Shown: positions 36,201 to 49,200 of the stretch, piece after piece | Layout: each line of letters starts with the position of its first letter | Position numbering within the stretch: position 1 is the first letter of the stretch | DNA from: Oncomelania hupensis | Lineage: Eukaryota > Mollusca > Gastropoda > Littorinimorpha > Pomatiopsidae | Assembly (NCBI GenBank): GCA_036898135.1 | Contig: CM072523.1 | Location: 30,173,149-30,237,148, forward strand | Reading direction: 5' to 3' | Length of the DNA stretch: 64,000 bases | Program-made: the position numbers and the translations under genes | The notes under the pieces: generated by a model | Databases searched by the model: none | Seen by the model: only the letters and a program-made list of their open reading frames with translations | What the model was told of the DNA's origin: nothing

Positions 36201-39200
36201 ATGTTGTTAAAAATAGTTATTGTTTCGCTGAGGCCTCTTTTGTGTTTTGTATCTAATGTTTTAGATCGTTAGCTTGTCATCGAAAAGGGAATTGATTTAG
36301 TAATTGTAAAAAGAGTTTTCCTACAAACGTGAGTGATGGGTTTGGGGAGTGGTAACTTTGCCATTATATAATTTACTTTAATATTGTTATGATGTTGACA
36401 TTGTGTCATTGCTGCGCTTAATCTCGAGGTTGTTGAACTATATAAAAGTCGGCTCTGTTCGGCCTTGAGCTAGAGGACACGTGGAACGTTTGAGAGTTCA
36501 GACAGTACTTGGCAGGAAACATTGTGTTGGTTAAAAAATGCTTCATATGGCTACACGCTCCTATTTTTCATCTTGCCTGCAGCTTGCAGTGGCCATTGGG
36601 CCGTGTCTGCACTCAGCTGTCAAACGTTCCTGTTTGTTAAATATTTTAAATGTGGTCTATTTGTTGCTGTTGTTCATTTGTCACCGAAATGTCGATGTGG
36701 TCCAGTTCGCTTTGTTATTATATTTATTTTGTTTAAGATATGTCGTGGTCTGTTGGCTGTTGATGCAGTTTTCGTATTTCCAGACATATCGGGATCAGAA
36801 TGAGCCAATTGTCGTTTGGTCCATTGGAAGCCATATCTCAAAAAGCCTCATTCTATATTTTTCATTTGGATAAATCCGAATTGTAGCACCACCAAGAAAA
36901 TTAACACTTTTGAAAATTGTTAGTTTTTGGCTATGTGTGTGAATGTCTGGAACACACTTGCCATCTTGTTTTTGTTTGTGTTGATGCAGTGATGTTGAGA
37001 GTCAGGCCATTTGTGTTTAGATTGCACTTTGTGGGTCGTTAGGGTTTGGAATAAATGTGGACATTTTCTGTTGGTTGACTTTGCAGTTGGTGTAAATTAA
37101 TCCATTCACCTAATTTCCAAACACAGCTCTCAATTACTTGTTAAATTGTGATCTTTGTATATTTTTTGCCCTAGCTGATGTGATTTACTGTATATATTAT
37201 TTTATTTTCTGTTCTTCTTGCAGGAAGAGTCAACATTGCTCATTTGTTTGAACTGTGGGTGAGTTGTTTTGGTTGCCTTTTGGGATGACCTATAGAGAAG
37301 TTTGTAATAACTACTTATTATTTGAAGGACAGTTTCTTTAAAAATTTATTGTCTCAAACAGTTGCAAAACTGACTGTATTGTAAACTTCATCGATGGATG
37401 ATAACAAAAATGGATTAAGTAATCAATCGTTCAATTTATTGTCTTTTCACAACAACGTGATATTAGAGGCAATGACAACAGCTTCGTTAGAAATTGTAAA
37501 TTTAAGGAAAGATAATTAAAATATGGCTATAGCAAATATTGTTATTTCTGAATATAAATAAATAAATAAATAACGTTCTAGCGATAAACCTTTCTGTGTT
37601 TTTGGTAATTTTGTACTCTGATGTTGACAGGGCAAGGCAAAAACAGCCAAAGAGTCGTACGAAAGCTTACTCCTGCTGGATAACCTAGAGGCTTCGCTCA
37701 AAGCTACTGCACTTCGTCAACTTGGTAAGTTTTTTAAAATAATGACCCAGGTTCGAATCCTGTGGTGTGCAAGATAAAAGTGGCCATTTTCACAGCCCAT
37801 TTTAGCAGTATGATTGCTCTGGTGTTTCAGAGTTGATTTAGGCCTATACCCCTTTTTCCCTGGGATGGTTATCCCTGTCTGCTATATCGCCAATGGTGGG
37901 TGTTAACGTTAAACTTCAATCTTCATTCATTCATTTAAAATCATTCATGCTGACACTTGCCTTTCCTGTTCCAGAAGGAGTTGAGCTTTAGAAACGATGT
38001 TGTCACATGTTTAATAATTATAATATTTATGTATATCTACAAAACATATTGATCTTAATCAAGGTTCACCATTCCCAAACCCTGTATCTTGGTGCCATAT
38101 CACAACACCGCCATGTTTTATTTTATAATGATTGTTGCTTTATTATATTGTAACGAGTTTTATTGGATTTACTGTTATTACTTACCTTTACCAAACTCTA
38201 TAGTCAGGTTAGAAAGTTGTCCTATTTTTGCTTAAGGATGTGTTGAATTAATTATGTAATATTACAGTGAAGGAAGTTTTGAGGAATGTGATGAGTTGGA
38301 AGTTACAAGAACATTACAGGTAATAATTTAATGTGCAGTTGTGAGGTAATTCGAAAGGTTGATGAAAGTTGGTCCAAATTGTCTCTCCCTCTCTCACCCA
38401 TTACCCCTTGTATTCATTGTTATTAGAATTACACCAAGCATAACTAACCAATATATATTGTACCGGCTGGTGGAGTGCCTTCAGTGTTAAAACTAGGGTT
38501 GTTTCGGCAGATCTTTTATGCGGATCAGGGGCGAGTCCTCTTTCAGCGAAGTTGTGGTCTTGATTTTGTGGTCCTGATTCGGCTATTCACACTTTTCTGC
38601 TATCCTATGCACCAACGGGAATCCCCTCTATGAAAAATACTTCCGTTTTTTTTTCTACGCGTGTTTTAGTGAGTTATTTCCAAATATTCAAGAATAATAA
38701 CATATGTCACTGGCCACCTGTATCGTACCCTCACATATTTTTATTTTTTTTGCTGCAGTTTATTATCCCTTTCTATCGCCAGTGGCGCGCCTAAACCCTA
38801 CCTACCTAACATTATTTGTGAATTTTTGAAAAATATTCGGAAAAACATAACGCCCAGATGCTGGCTCGAACCCACACCTGTCAGGCGCACAGCTTGTGGA
38901 CAAGGCAAGTTAGTCCCGCCTTAGCCCACTTGGCCACAACGCTCGCCTAAAATAGTCAGTTACTTCGTGTTTTGTGAAGGTTGCGACGGCGAAGCTATGT
39001 TGTTTCACTTTCTGTCGATTATCGACGCACCTCCGAAGTCGCCACAAATACAGGCCTCTACGATTGTTTTTTGCATTCTTTCACTGAGCATGTACTTCCT
39101 CCACCGTTTTTATACTTATCCCACTCGTTTTCTGGCTCTAACAATCGTCGTTTTCGACAATTTGCCATATTTAAAAGTCACGCATCAAGCTTTGATAAAA

Positions 39201-42200
39201 GCCAAACAAGCCATACCGGAACTTGGTTTCATATAACCTCGTTTTAATTTATAATGGCGATACCCACGAGTTTTTATGAGAGGTGCCGGAAAGTTGTGAA
39301 TACTCGTCCTGATTTGGCTCGGAAGAGTCCGCTGGACCTAAAGCAATAATCATGTAATGTAATGTAACTAACCAATATATCGTGTTTACTTTATGTTTTT
39401 AAGGGAAGAATTTGGTTTGGGTTTGCTTTTTTATTTGTTGAAATTATTTAATTCCAGGAAATGTTTTTAAAAAAACACCACTGTTTTCAGTTGTTTCCCC
39501 TTTCAGTGCTTCAGATTGTTTTCAGACATCATGGGCCCAATGACCCATCCTATCCTATCCTATCCTGTCCCGTAACCCGAAGGTCGTAGGGGCACCACAG
39601 ATGATCGTTTAACCAGCATACTCCATCTTTCTCTGTCCTCAGCAGCCCTGATGGCTTCGCTCAGTGTCAAACCAGTCCATTCTCGAATGTTGTCCTCCCA
39701 CCTCTTTTTCGGTCTCCCTTTTCTTCTACCTCCTTGCACTGTGCCTTGCAGAATAGTCTTTGCAAGGCCTGATGATCTGGTGACGTGGCCATACCACCGA
39801 AGTTTCCGTTTCTTCACCACTGTTAGCAGGTCATCATGTTGTCCAATAGCTTGTGTGATGGTCTGTCGGACTTCGTCGTTGGTGATGTGTTGGGTATAGG
39901 AAATGCCCAGAAGTCTTCTGTAGCACCTCATCTCCATGCTTTGTATTCTTCGTTGGAGATCTGCTGTGAGGGTCCATGCTTCGCAAGCATATAGGAAGAT
40001 GGAGATGACAAGGGAGCGCAGCAGTCTTACTTTGGAATGTAGACTGATGGTCCTGTCTTTCCAAATGGGCTTCAACCTTGTCAGGGCAGCAGTTGTTTGT
40101 GCGATCCTGGAGAGGACTTCCTGTCGGGACCCATTGTCTGATACAATGGCTCCTAAATATTTGAAGCTATGCACTGTGTCGAGGGATTGGCCTTGGACTT
40201 TGATGTCCGTATTGATGCCATTGGTGTTGTTGGTCATCATTTTGGTCTTCTCTGCACTTATTTCCATTCCATAGGCTTTGGAGGTGGTGTCAAGCCTCTG
40301 TACCAGCTGTTCAAGTTCTTGTTCCTCTCCAGCCAATCCATCAATATCATCTGCAAAACGAAGATTGGAGATTGCCCTACCCCCTATGCTGACTGTGCCT
40401 TCATGGTCTGCAAGAGCATCCGACATGATGCGCTCTAGGAAGATGTTGAAGAGTGTTGGAGAGAGTAGGCATCCTTGACGCACACCGATTGTTGTTCTGA
40501 ACCAATTCCCGATGGCTCTGTTGTGGAGGACTGCACTGGTAGCCTTGTCATACAGGCTTTTGATGACTTCAATAATTTTTGGGCTGATGTTGTACACTTT
40601 CATTGTTGCCCATAGAGCTGCATGCCAGACTCGGTCAAACGCCTTCTTGAAGTCTATGAACACATGATATAGATGTTGTTGGTGCTGTAGGTATTTCTCA
40701 CAGATTATTCTGAGGTTGAAAATCTGCTCAGTGGTACTTCGCCCTGCCCTGAATCCTGCTTGTTCTTCAGCTATGATTTGTTCAGCTTGGGGTTTCAACC
40801 TGTTGAGTATTATTTTCAGGAGGACCTTGCTGGGATGGCTGATGAGGCTGATGGTGCGGTAATTTTCACACTCCTGAAGGTTACCTTTTTTGGGAAGAGT
40901 GATGACAAGCGACTGGGTCCATGGTATAGGCCACTCCCCACTCTGCCAGATCTTGTTACAGATAATGGTGAGGGCATCAATCATCGCTTCTCCTCCTGCT
41001 TGTAGCAGTTCCGCGGGTATGTTGTCCACTCCTGCTGACTTCCCTTTCTTTAGCGCTTGCACTGCTGCCTCGACTTCTTCCCGGAGAATTGGGAGGATTT
41101 CTTCTTCTTCTCTGTTCTCTGGACATGCTAGAACTGATGGGTCTCCATTTGGTGTATGGTTGTAAAGGTCAGAGCAGTACTCTGTCCATCTGTCCAAGAC
41201 TTCTTGTTCTTCTGTAAGGCATATGCCAGACTTGCTTTGGATAGTGGAGACTTTGGGCTGTTTGACACTTGTCAGTCGCTTCACAGTCTGGTAGGCCTTC
41301 TTGCTGTTGTTCTTGTTCAGACTGTTCTCTATTTCCTGGCATTGATCTTCTATCCAGTTCTCCTTTGCTGTGAGCATGCCTTTTCGGATGTCATTGTTGA
41401 TTTTTCGGTAGACATCAGCTCCCTGTGAGGTGTTCTTTTTCTTTTTCATCTCTCTTCGTTTATCACACAGATCCAAAAGTTCAGGTGTGATCCACAGCTT
41501 CTTCTTTGGTCGGTGCTTGCCAAGGATCTCAGTGGCGGCATCTGTCACAGCTGAGTTGAAGGTGGTGGTCATGGTGTTGACATCTACTTCACCAGCCCCC
41601 AAAATGAGCAGTGGTGCAAATTTCCCTCCAATTGTGGCCTGAAATAGTTCTGCCACCTCCGGGTCTTGCAGTTTGTCCAGGTCGAACTTCAGTCTAGTGC
41701 ACTTAGCTGTATTTACTCTCTTCAAGTGGAGCCGGAAAGACATCATCACGAGATCGTGGTCACTTCCGATGTCTGCTCCTGGAAAAGTACGTGTTCTGCC
41801 AATGTTGATGCTTGATCTGAAGCGTTTCTTGACCATGATGTAGTCTATTTGGTTGTGATGCTCCCCGCCAGGACTGTGCCATGTCCATCGTCTGGAGTTT
41901 TTGTGGAGACCAAGCGTGTTTGCCAGTACCAGATTGTTGTATCTGGCAAACTCCAAGAGTCTCAGACCCCTGTCATTTGTCTCGTTGTTGCAGTGGGGTC
42001 CACATGTGTCTCCCCAGTTGCGGTGCGCATCTTGGCCAACCTTGGCATTCCAGTCGCCTTGCACTATGACTATGTCCTTCTTTGGCACTTGGTCAAGGAC
42101 CGCCTGTAGATTTTCATAAAAATCCTCCACTTCGCTGTCGTCATAGTCTGATGTTGGGGCGTAGGCCTGGATGATGGTGATGTTGAAAGGGGCTGCTCTC

Positions 42201-45200
42201 AGGCGGATGGTAATGAGTCTACTGGAGACTGGGCGGCAACCCATGACAGTCGCTAGAATGTTCTTGTGGACCAAGAATCCAACGCCGTGTTCATGCCTGT
42301 CATCCCTACCGCTGAAATAGAGCTTGTGGCCTTTGTCGGTCGTTGTTTCACCTAGGCCTTTCCATCGCAGTTCGCTGATACCTAGAACGTTCCATCGATA
42401 GTGGTCCAACTCGTGGGCCAGTTCTTCTAATTTTCCTTCCGCAGTTAGGGTCCTGACGTTCCAGGTTCCTATGACGATGTTGTTTCTCGTGCGGATCTTG
42501 CTAAATTGTCCATCAGTAGCATACTTAACACCTCCGTCCTGGTGGCCAACGGAAGGCGCGGTCCTTGTGCCGGGTGACGGCCCGGGCGACGACCGATCCG
42601 GTATGGACCCATGGCCATGCAAAATGATGGGTCAATTTTGAAAAAGATGGGTCATTGACAATCGAAGGTATTCGTATCGTATGTTCACCTAGTCCTTCTT
42701 GATTTTTATGACGCGCCAGGCTGGCGCATTCACGTTGACTGTTACGTGCCATTCTGATAAAATATGCGCCAATGGCACAGGCGCACCAACAATCTGAAGC
42801 ACTGCCTTTGATGAAACAGATCTATCACTGACGATGAAAATCAGGAAAACAATCTGTTAACTTTCAATGAAAACATGTTTTTGTCATTTCACTTTCACCA
42901 GCCGCGAAGCATGACGCCATAGAACAAAAGAATTGGTTGTGGAGTCAATATTACCTTTAATTTAAAGACTTTTTTTTATGAAAGTTGTTCTGACGTCTTA
43001 AAATAAAGGTAAAGGAGAACGTAAACTGTGAGCTACGTAGCATGGCAGATTAAAGAACGGCACTTTCTGCGGTTATTGTTCACCCCCTTACTCATCTACC
43101 CCCTTCACTGTTTCATAGCTACATTCTTAGGCCTAAATTTCATCACTCCATCCCCCCACCCATTTACCTATCTCTCTCTCAGAATGTACTAGAAGATCGT
43201 GACAAAAATGGCTGTTTAGGTGGTAATAATGATGAACTATAAAACGGTAGTTTTAATGTAGATGATTAATTGCCCAACATGCTGTTTCACTATTTCATTA
43301 ATTTTGCTTTTACATTGCAAATTTTTGCTTCTGCTTTAGAAAGTATCAGATCAGTTTTCACTCCGTTGAAAATAGATTTGAACACAAAAAGAGGGTGTGA
43401 CTGAAAACATCGGTGCTATATTAAATTTATGATGAAAAAAAAATACGCCAAAGGGAAACTGAAACAAAGCTGGGAGAATAAAGACTGTAGAGCAAAAGCT
43501 ATTTCTGGTCTGCCAAGCCTACGCCGCTGTAACCAACCAACCTGCAGTCAGTTGGCTTGAGTGCGCGTGTGTGTGTCAGCGTGTGCAGCAGTGCAACGTG
43601 GGTTGAAAACAGCGAGGTTATAAATATCAATGGCATGGCTCTTGCCCAGTCATAGTTGGTTTTCCTTCCCATCCTGTATGTTGAGCCGGTAATTTCCCTC
43701 ATATTTTGTGCTGTTTGTAGAAATAAGGACTGGATATTGATCTTCATTTTCCATTTGATGTTAGTGGTTTACATCGACATCAAACGGTTTCAGTTCGGTT
43801 CTTGTGATCATATTTCTTTGTTCCCATTTTCTGTGTAAAGTTCATTGGTTAGGTCAAATTGTGGAGCTATTACTCACATAGCGTGTGAACTTACATTTAG
43901 TTGGACATAAACACACGTGCCTTGTCGATGTCAGATTATAGAGAGAGATTCATGGACGTGGAACACAGGTGTCTTGTCCATTTTGTAGACTTGAAACGTC
44001 AAGAAGTTTTGATTTTGTGAGAAACATGACTTCTGTAATGGAGTGCCGTGTCTTGGAGAGTGGAATTAAACTTGGGATTAAGTGTATGATCAAAAGGCGT
44101 CACTCCAGCTTTGAAGACAAAGAAAACGGTATGGACTACATTCTTTTACGTCAGTTTCTTAGCTTGTATTTTTGTTCCTCGCCCCTACTCTCAATCCGTT
44201 CTTTTAATTGTTCCCAACAGATCTCTGGGGTTAGATTTGTATGATGCTATGTATAGTATTGTTTTGCTAGTGTCTTCCTATCCTTGAAATAATCTTGTCG
44301 CCATCCTCTCAATTTGGCACTTTAGCCCTTTTGTTTAAAAGTGAAGTAAAACAGAAGTTTCAACTTTAGCTGACAGAAACGTCAGATTGTTAGTGATGAC
44401 TATAGTTGTTCTTGTTTCATTTTCTTTTGATCTTTTTATCCTTTTGTCCAAGAGCATGCGATAGATGTATGAACCCTTGAAAAATGTATACTTTTCTTGA
44501 CTTTCATTTAGTGTCACCTCAATCCACTCTCTTTCCAGCCTTGTTTTTAAAAGGTAGTTTGTGTTAATAGAAACACGTGTTTTCTTGAAGTCAGTCTTAT
44601 GTATTTGTAATCTCCATTATACACCTTCCAGCGATTTAACTTCTAAAAACGACTACACATATTGCCCTGTCCTATCCTATGTATAATGCATCTCTCTCTC
44701 TGTGTCTCTCTCGTCACTAATTGAATTATTTAAAATAAAGTATCGCTGTTGCTACAAAATACAGCGATCTATGAACTCTTATATATTTAAAATAATACTG
44801 CGAAATCTATGAAAGCAGTAGGTTAACATCGTCTGTGTTGACTTGTGGCAGTATATCAAGGATGGTCAACATTAATTTCATTTCATTTGGCGATGAGGTT
44901 CCCCCTTCCCACCTCTTCCCTCATCACCCTCCAGAACAGAAATTCAGTTAAGAATTTATTTTAGCAGAGGCTATGAATTCTCTTGTCCCAGATTGCAACT
45001 ACTGACATAAATCCACTAACAATGAAATTTTCCTCCGAGAACTGAAATTTAATAAAGAAAATATTGCAGCAGAGTCAATGAGTTTTTACTGGCGTAAAGC
45101 CAATATGATACAAATTGCCTCCTAATGTGTCAAAATGCATGCTAGGAATGCCTAGGAATACACATATTTGGTGGGACATTACGCAAGTAACCTCATCTAA

Positions 45201-46133
45201 CCTGCACTTTCCCAGTGCAGAGAATGGAATGTCTTTTGTCAGGTTACAGTGCAGGAACTAAGTGTACGTGTGGGAGTTGCGCAAAATGTAGCTTGCCACA
45301 CCTCTCGTAATGTCATGACTTGCTCTACATATAGATATTGTTGCCCCATTTCCCACCCAGTTTGTTTTCATAGTATAGTTTATTCTGAAATTACAGGTGG
45401 TTCCTTCATTAACCGATCCATATTTTGGGGTTTCAATGGATAGTAGTGTATCTCTAAAATACGTTTTACCCTCCAGTAGTTGTTTTGACGGCAAATCCAA
45501 AACGAAAAGTGAAATATCATGTCCATAAGGATAATGTTAAAAGTTGACCCAAGTCCGCGAGAACAGGATATGTCATGTCATTATTAATATAGCTCTATAC
45601 TGCATATGTGAACGACTTCTGATCATGTGAAAATTGTGGTTAAATTAAGTGTATAAGTGCATGCAGGATTTTAGATGAGTGAATAGATTTATGTTAAAAG
45701 CAGCTTCTTTAATCTTCCACTCTAATCATCCGCCCCCTTTTCTTGTTTCAGTCAAGTATTGTTAATAAATAATATGGATACTCACGATTACGTTTACACA
45801 GTTTCAGATGATAATAATATTAAAAAAATATATTATAAATCATTTGTAGCTCAAAGCGCCGGAAATGCGTAGCCACTTTGTGTGCCTGAAGGAGAGAGAT
45901 GTTATACTTGTAACCATATGATTTTGCTTCAACAAATCAAAGTTCTGCCCCACATGATTTTTAGACCCCCCAGTCCCTGTTCGCAAAGTTTGTGTTTTGT
46001 TTTGTCTGGCCATATGGGATTGCGTGATCATGTACATCTATCTCTGACGGGAGTTCGCGGAGGATTAAAATTTTTTTTTTAACAGGCACATTTTATGATG
46101 ATGATGATTATTTTATTAATATTTTGACTCATT

Positions 46134-46209
<76 letters not shown>

Positions 46210-49200
46210 ACTCAATCACTCACTCACTCACTCACTCACTCACTCTCTCCCTCCCTCTCTTCCTCATTCCCTTCCTCCCTCTTCCTCATTCCCTTCCGCC
46301 CTCTCTTCCTCATTCCCTTCCTCCCTCTCTTCCTCATTCCCTCCACCCCCCCTCCCCCCGGTTCCCTTTCTTATTCCCTTATCTGTTTCTCTTAATCTTC
46401 TTCCCATGTTCTCTCCGTTTCTGCCCTCCCAGTGAGATACCGGGGGTTTCTGTTTAAATAGGGTTGTTTCAGCAGATCTTTTAGTCGGATCGGGAGTGAG
46501 TCCTTTTTCAATCAAGTTGTGGTCCTGATTCGGCTCTCTGCAGTCCGCTGGACCCTATAAACAATGACAATCTGCCCTCCCCGACTTTTTACTAACCACA
46601 TGATGGTTGAGGAAAGAGTAGGACATTACTGGATGGGCAAATTTTAATTCATTGTAGTATGTAATCTGCTGCATGTTACAATAAATACCTTTGTGCTTCC
46701 TCATACTTCGGATTAGTTGTATGAATCAGCTTGCCCTTTAGCTGGTGAGCTGTTCATATACGTCCTCTTTTGGAGACCAAAATAAATCATTATGCAACGT
46801 CCTGTTTTCTGTTGTATTAATGGAAACAAATGGTTTCCCCACTTCCCTAAGCACGCACGCAAGCACACACGCTCTCTCTCTCTCTTTCACTCTCTCTCAC
46901 TCACACACACACCCAGCCACACACACACAACCGTGTAGAAACGCCGTTGTGATGACTTTTATTAAACTCTACATACGTTACTTGACATTTGTACGAATTT
47001 GTCCTTTTTTTTTTAAGCTAACCCTAACCCTTAACCTAACCCGAAGCCCAACACAGCCCTAACCCTAACGGAACACTGCTTTGACGTCAAAATAACGGGG
47101 TCCGTCAAAAGAAAGTACGTAGCGGTTCAAGTGTATGTCAGAATAACGATGTTTCTACCTAGCCACACACACGCACACACACCCACCCACACACACACTC
47201 GCCCACCCACCCACATTCTATTGAACGATATTGTGATACTAAAAACATGGGAACAATCAGAGGTAAAACAGTATAATTTCGGTTTAGTTTAGTTTCTTTA
47301 GTTATTGCAGCAAGTTGGAAGTCACAGTGATTTTTGAGGATCTGCATTTATCATGGATGTTTCTCTATGTGGGTTTACTTTCAGATATTTAATCAGCTTG
47401 TTGTTCATGGTCCACCAAATTTATGAGAAATCTGCATTATCATCTTTTTTTTTTCTTCATGATTAAAAGTAGGCTAATGTGGTTATTAAACAGAAATTGA
47501 GCGTCCTTTTGAAGTGGATAAATGATTCTTAAAATTTAGAAGAGACTCATGTTTTCTGGCCTATGCTAGGACTAACTGCAATCAAATTGTTTTACTTTCC
47601 TGATTTCCTTTCATAATAGTGTTCAGACTTGGGCCTTGGGGTTTCCTGCTTTGAGTATCTATGCAAGACTATGTTTTGGGTTTGAATTTCTGACTCATGA
47701 TTGTGTTTGTCTAAATTCTATTACTAAGTGGTAGGCATTATTTTTTTATTTATTTATTTTATTTTTTTTTTTGGGGGGGGGGGGGTCTTTAAAAAAAAAA
47801 TAAATATTGACACCTTAATTCATAAAGTTACTGATGCTATTAAGTATGGATATTGAATGCAGGGTGTACAAATCAAGTGCAATGAGGTTTCTTGTTCGTT
47901 GAACTAGGTAAGACTGTCATCTCTCGGTGTGCACTTCATTTCATGGCCATTTTTGTGGTAAAATTATAAACAAGGGCGTTGATGTAGACAAATGTATTGA
48001 TGTAAGTATTGAGTTCTTTCTAATGACATGAGTCTGCACCTTATCTTTGCGCAAATAATACCTGCATAACAATAAGTTGTGGACTGAGGGCTTGATCATC
48101 CGCTGACTTGGCATTTACGTTCTTTCCCACACTTTCCAGTTAATACTGTTGCATCATAACCACACATAGTCTGTATATTCACGAAAGTAGCTTACAGCAT
48201 CAAGTGAAGTCTTGATTTGTAGTTATAATATTCTCTTTGACTTTAACACACACAAAAACCATTCAGCAAATTTACTCACTATATGTTGATTTATTGATCA
48301 CATTAAGATAGAATTCCAAGCACCATATAAGTATTAAACTTAAAGTGACATTAGGTCGTCATTATTAAACGTAAAATATAAATTATTGTAGTGTACTCAA
48401 AAACCGTAAAGTACGGTCTTTTCCTTTAGGCTTTGGTATCCCAAGACTGTAAAGAAGTTAACATCACAGGCAGGTGAACACATAGCATTATCATAGATCA
48501 CGTTCAGTTTCAGCTGAGCAGAGAGATAAGACAAACTATCGTCTAGACGGACAACCCCATCCTCTTACCCTCACCACCTTCTTCTCCCCCCTCGGCGGAA
48601 CGGCCTTGGGTGCAGTAGATCATTCTTACTGTGGCAGCAGGTCATAGGATCGAACAGTCAAATCAATAGCTAAAGCTGTCTGACGTTTCGGACCTATTGC
48701 CAAATCTGTATTAATGCCAATTTAATGAAAAACAAGCAAAAAGCAGAGGTAATCAGTTTCTGATGTATGCGCTCTGCATTGCCTGTAACATTTGATGTTG
48801 TAGAATTTAGAAATCGATGTTAAGACGCAGGTGCGTTTGACGCGTGAGGATAGCAAATTGAAATAAATGTAAATAATTTCCTGGTCAGAAACACAATCAT
48901 CCATTTTTGACTCGCATGCATAGCAATGTAAGTTTATGTATTCACACACACATCCCATCTCCTCCCCCCCCCCCCCCCCCAAACAAAACAAAAAAAAATT
49001 CAACATTTTTGCAAACCTGTGTGGGTCTGTCCACAGTGGATATGCAAAACTTACTAGTAGATTAATAACTCGGAACCTATATTTCAACAATCACAACCAA
49101 ACTTGGTAAGATAGTGTATATCCATGAGACCTTATAAATGATCAGTGAATGAATGACTTCAGTTCAAGGCCAAAGTCTCAAGGTCAACAAGTGTTATTTT

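Larger units (their letters stand above)
38457..39364 (+). mobile_element. Family A repeat, 5'-truncated, with a second element nested in it
   Basis: A perfect 16-bp duplication TAACTAACCAATATAT lies at 38441-38456 and 39365-39380. The copy keeps only the last about 190 bp of the family, in two pieces (38457-38584 and 39306-39364), and ends in the ATGTA tail. It lies in sense orientation in intron 4 of KDM6A. Confidence 0.85.

Noticed and set aside
36538..36873. 111-codon open frame downstream of the TATA-like site
   Set aside because: It has hydrophobic composition without a recognised domain, and two overlapping frames are equally open. It lies in a KDM6A intron.
35893..37100. A solo LTR (TGTTACAC start, TATATAAAAG, AATAAA at 37051)
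   Set aside because: I found no matching end, no target duplication and no second copy, so the signals could be coincidental.
38268..38319. A 52-bp exon-like segment in KDM6A intron 4 (TTACAG acceptor, CAG|GTAATA donor, open frame reading [17 protein letters not shown])
   Set aside because: Its length is not a multiple of three and it would break the frame between exons 4 and 5, which join in phase without it. It has no counterpart in UTX. It could at most be a cryptic or poison exon.
38868..38946. A functional leucine or serine tRNA gene on the minus strand
   Set aside because: A and B boxes are recognisable, but the segment between them is too long, the ends do not pair, and it lies within a mobile insertion.
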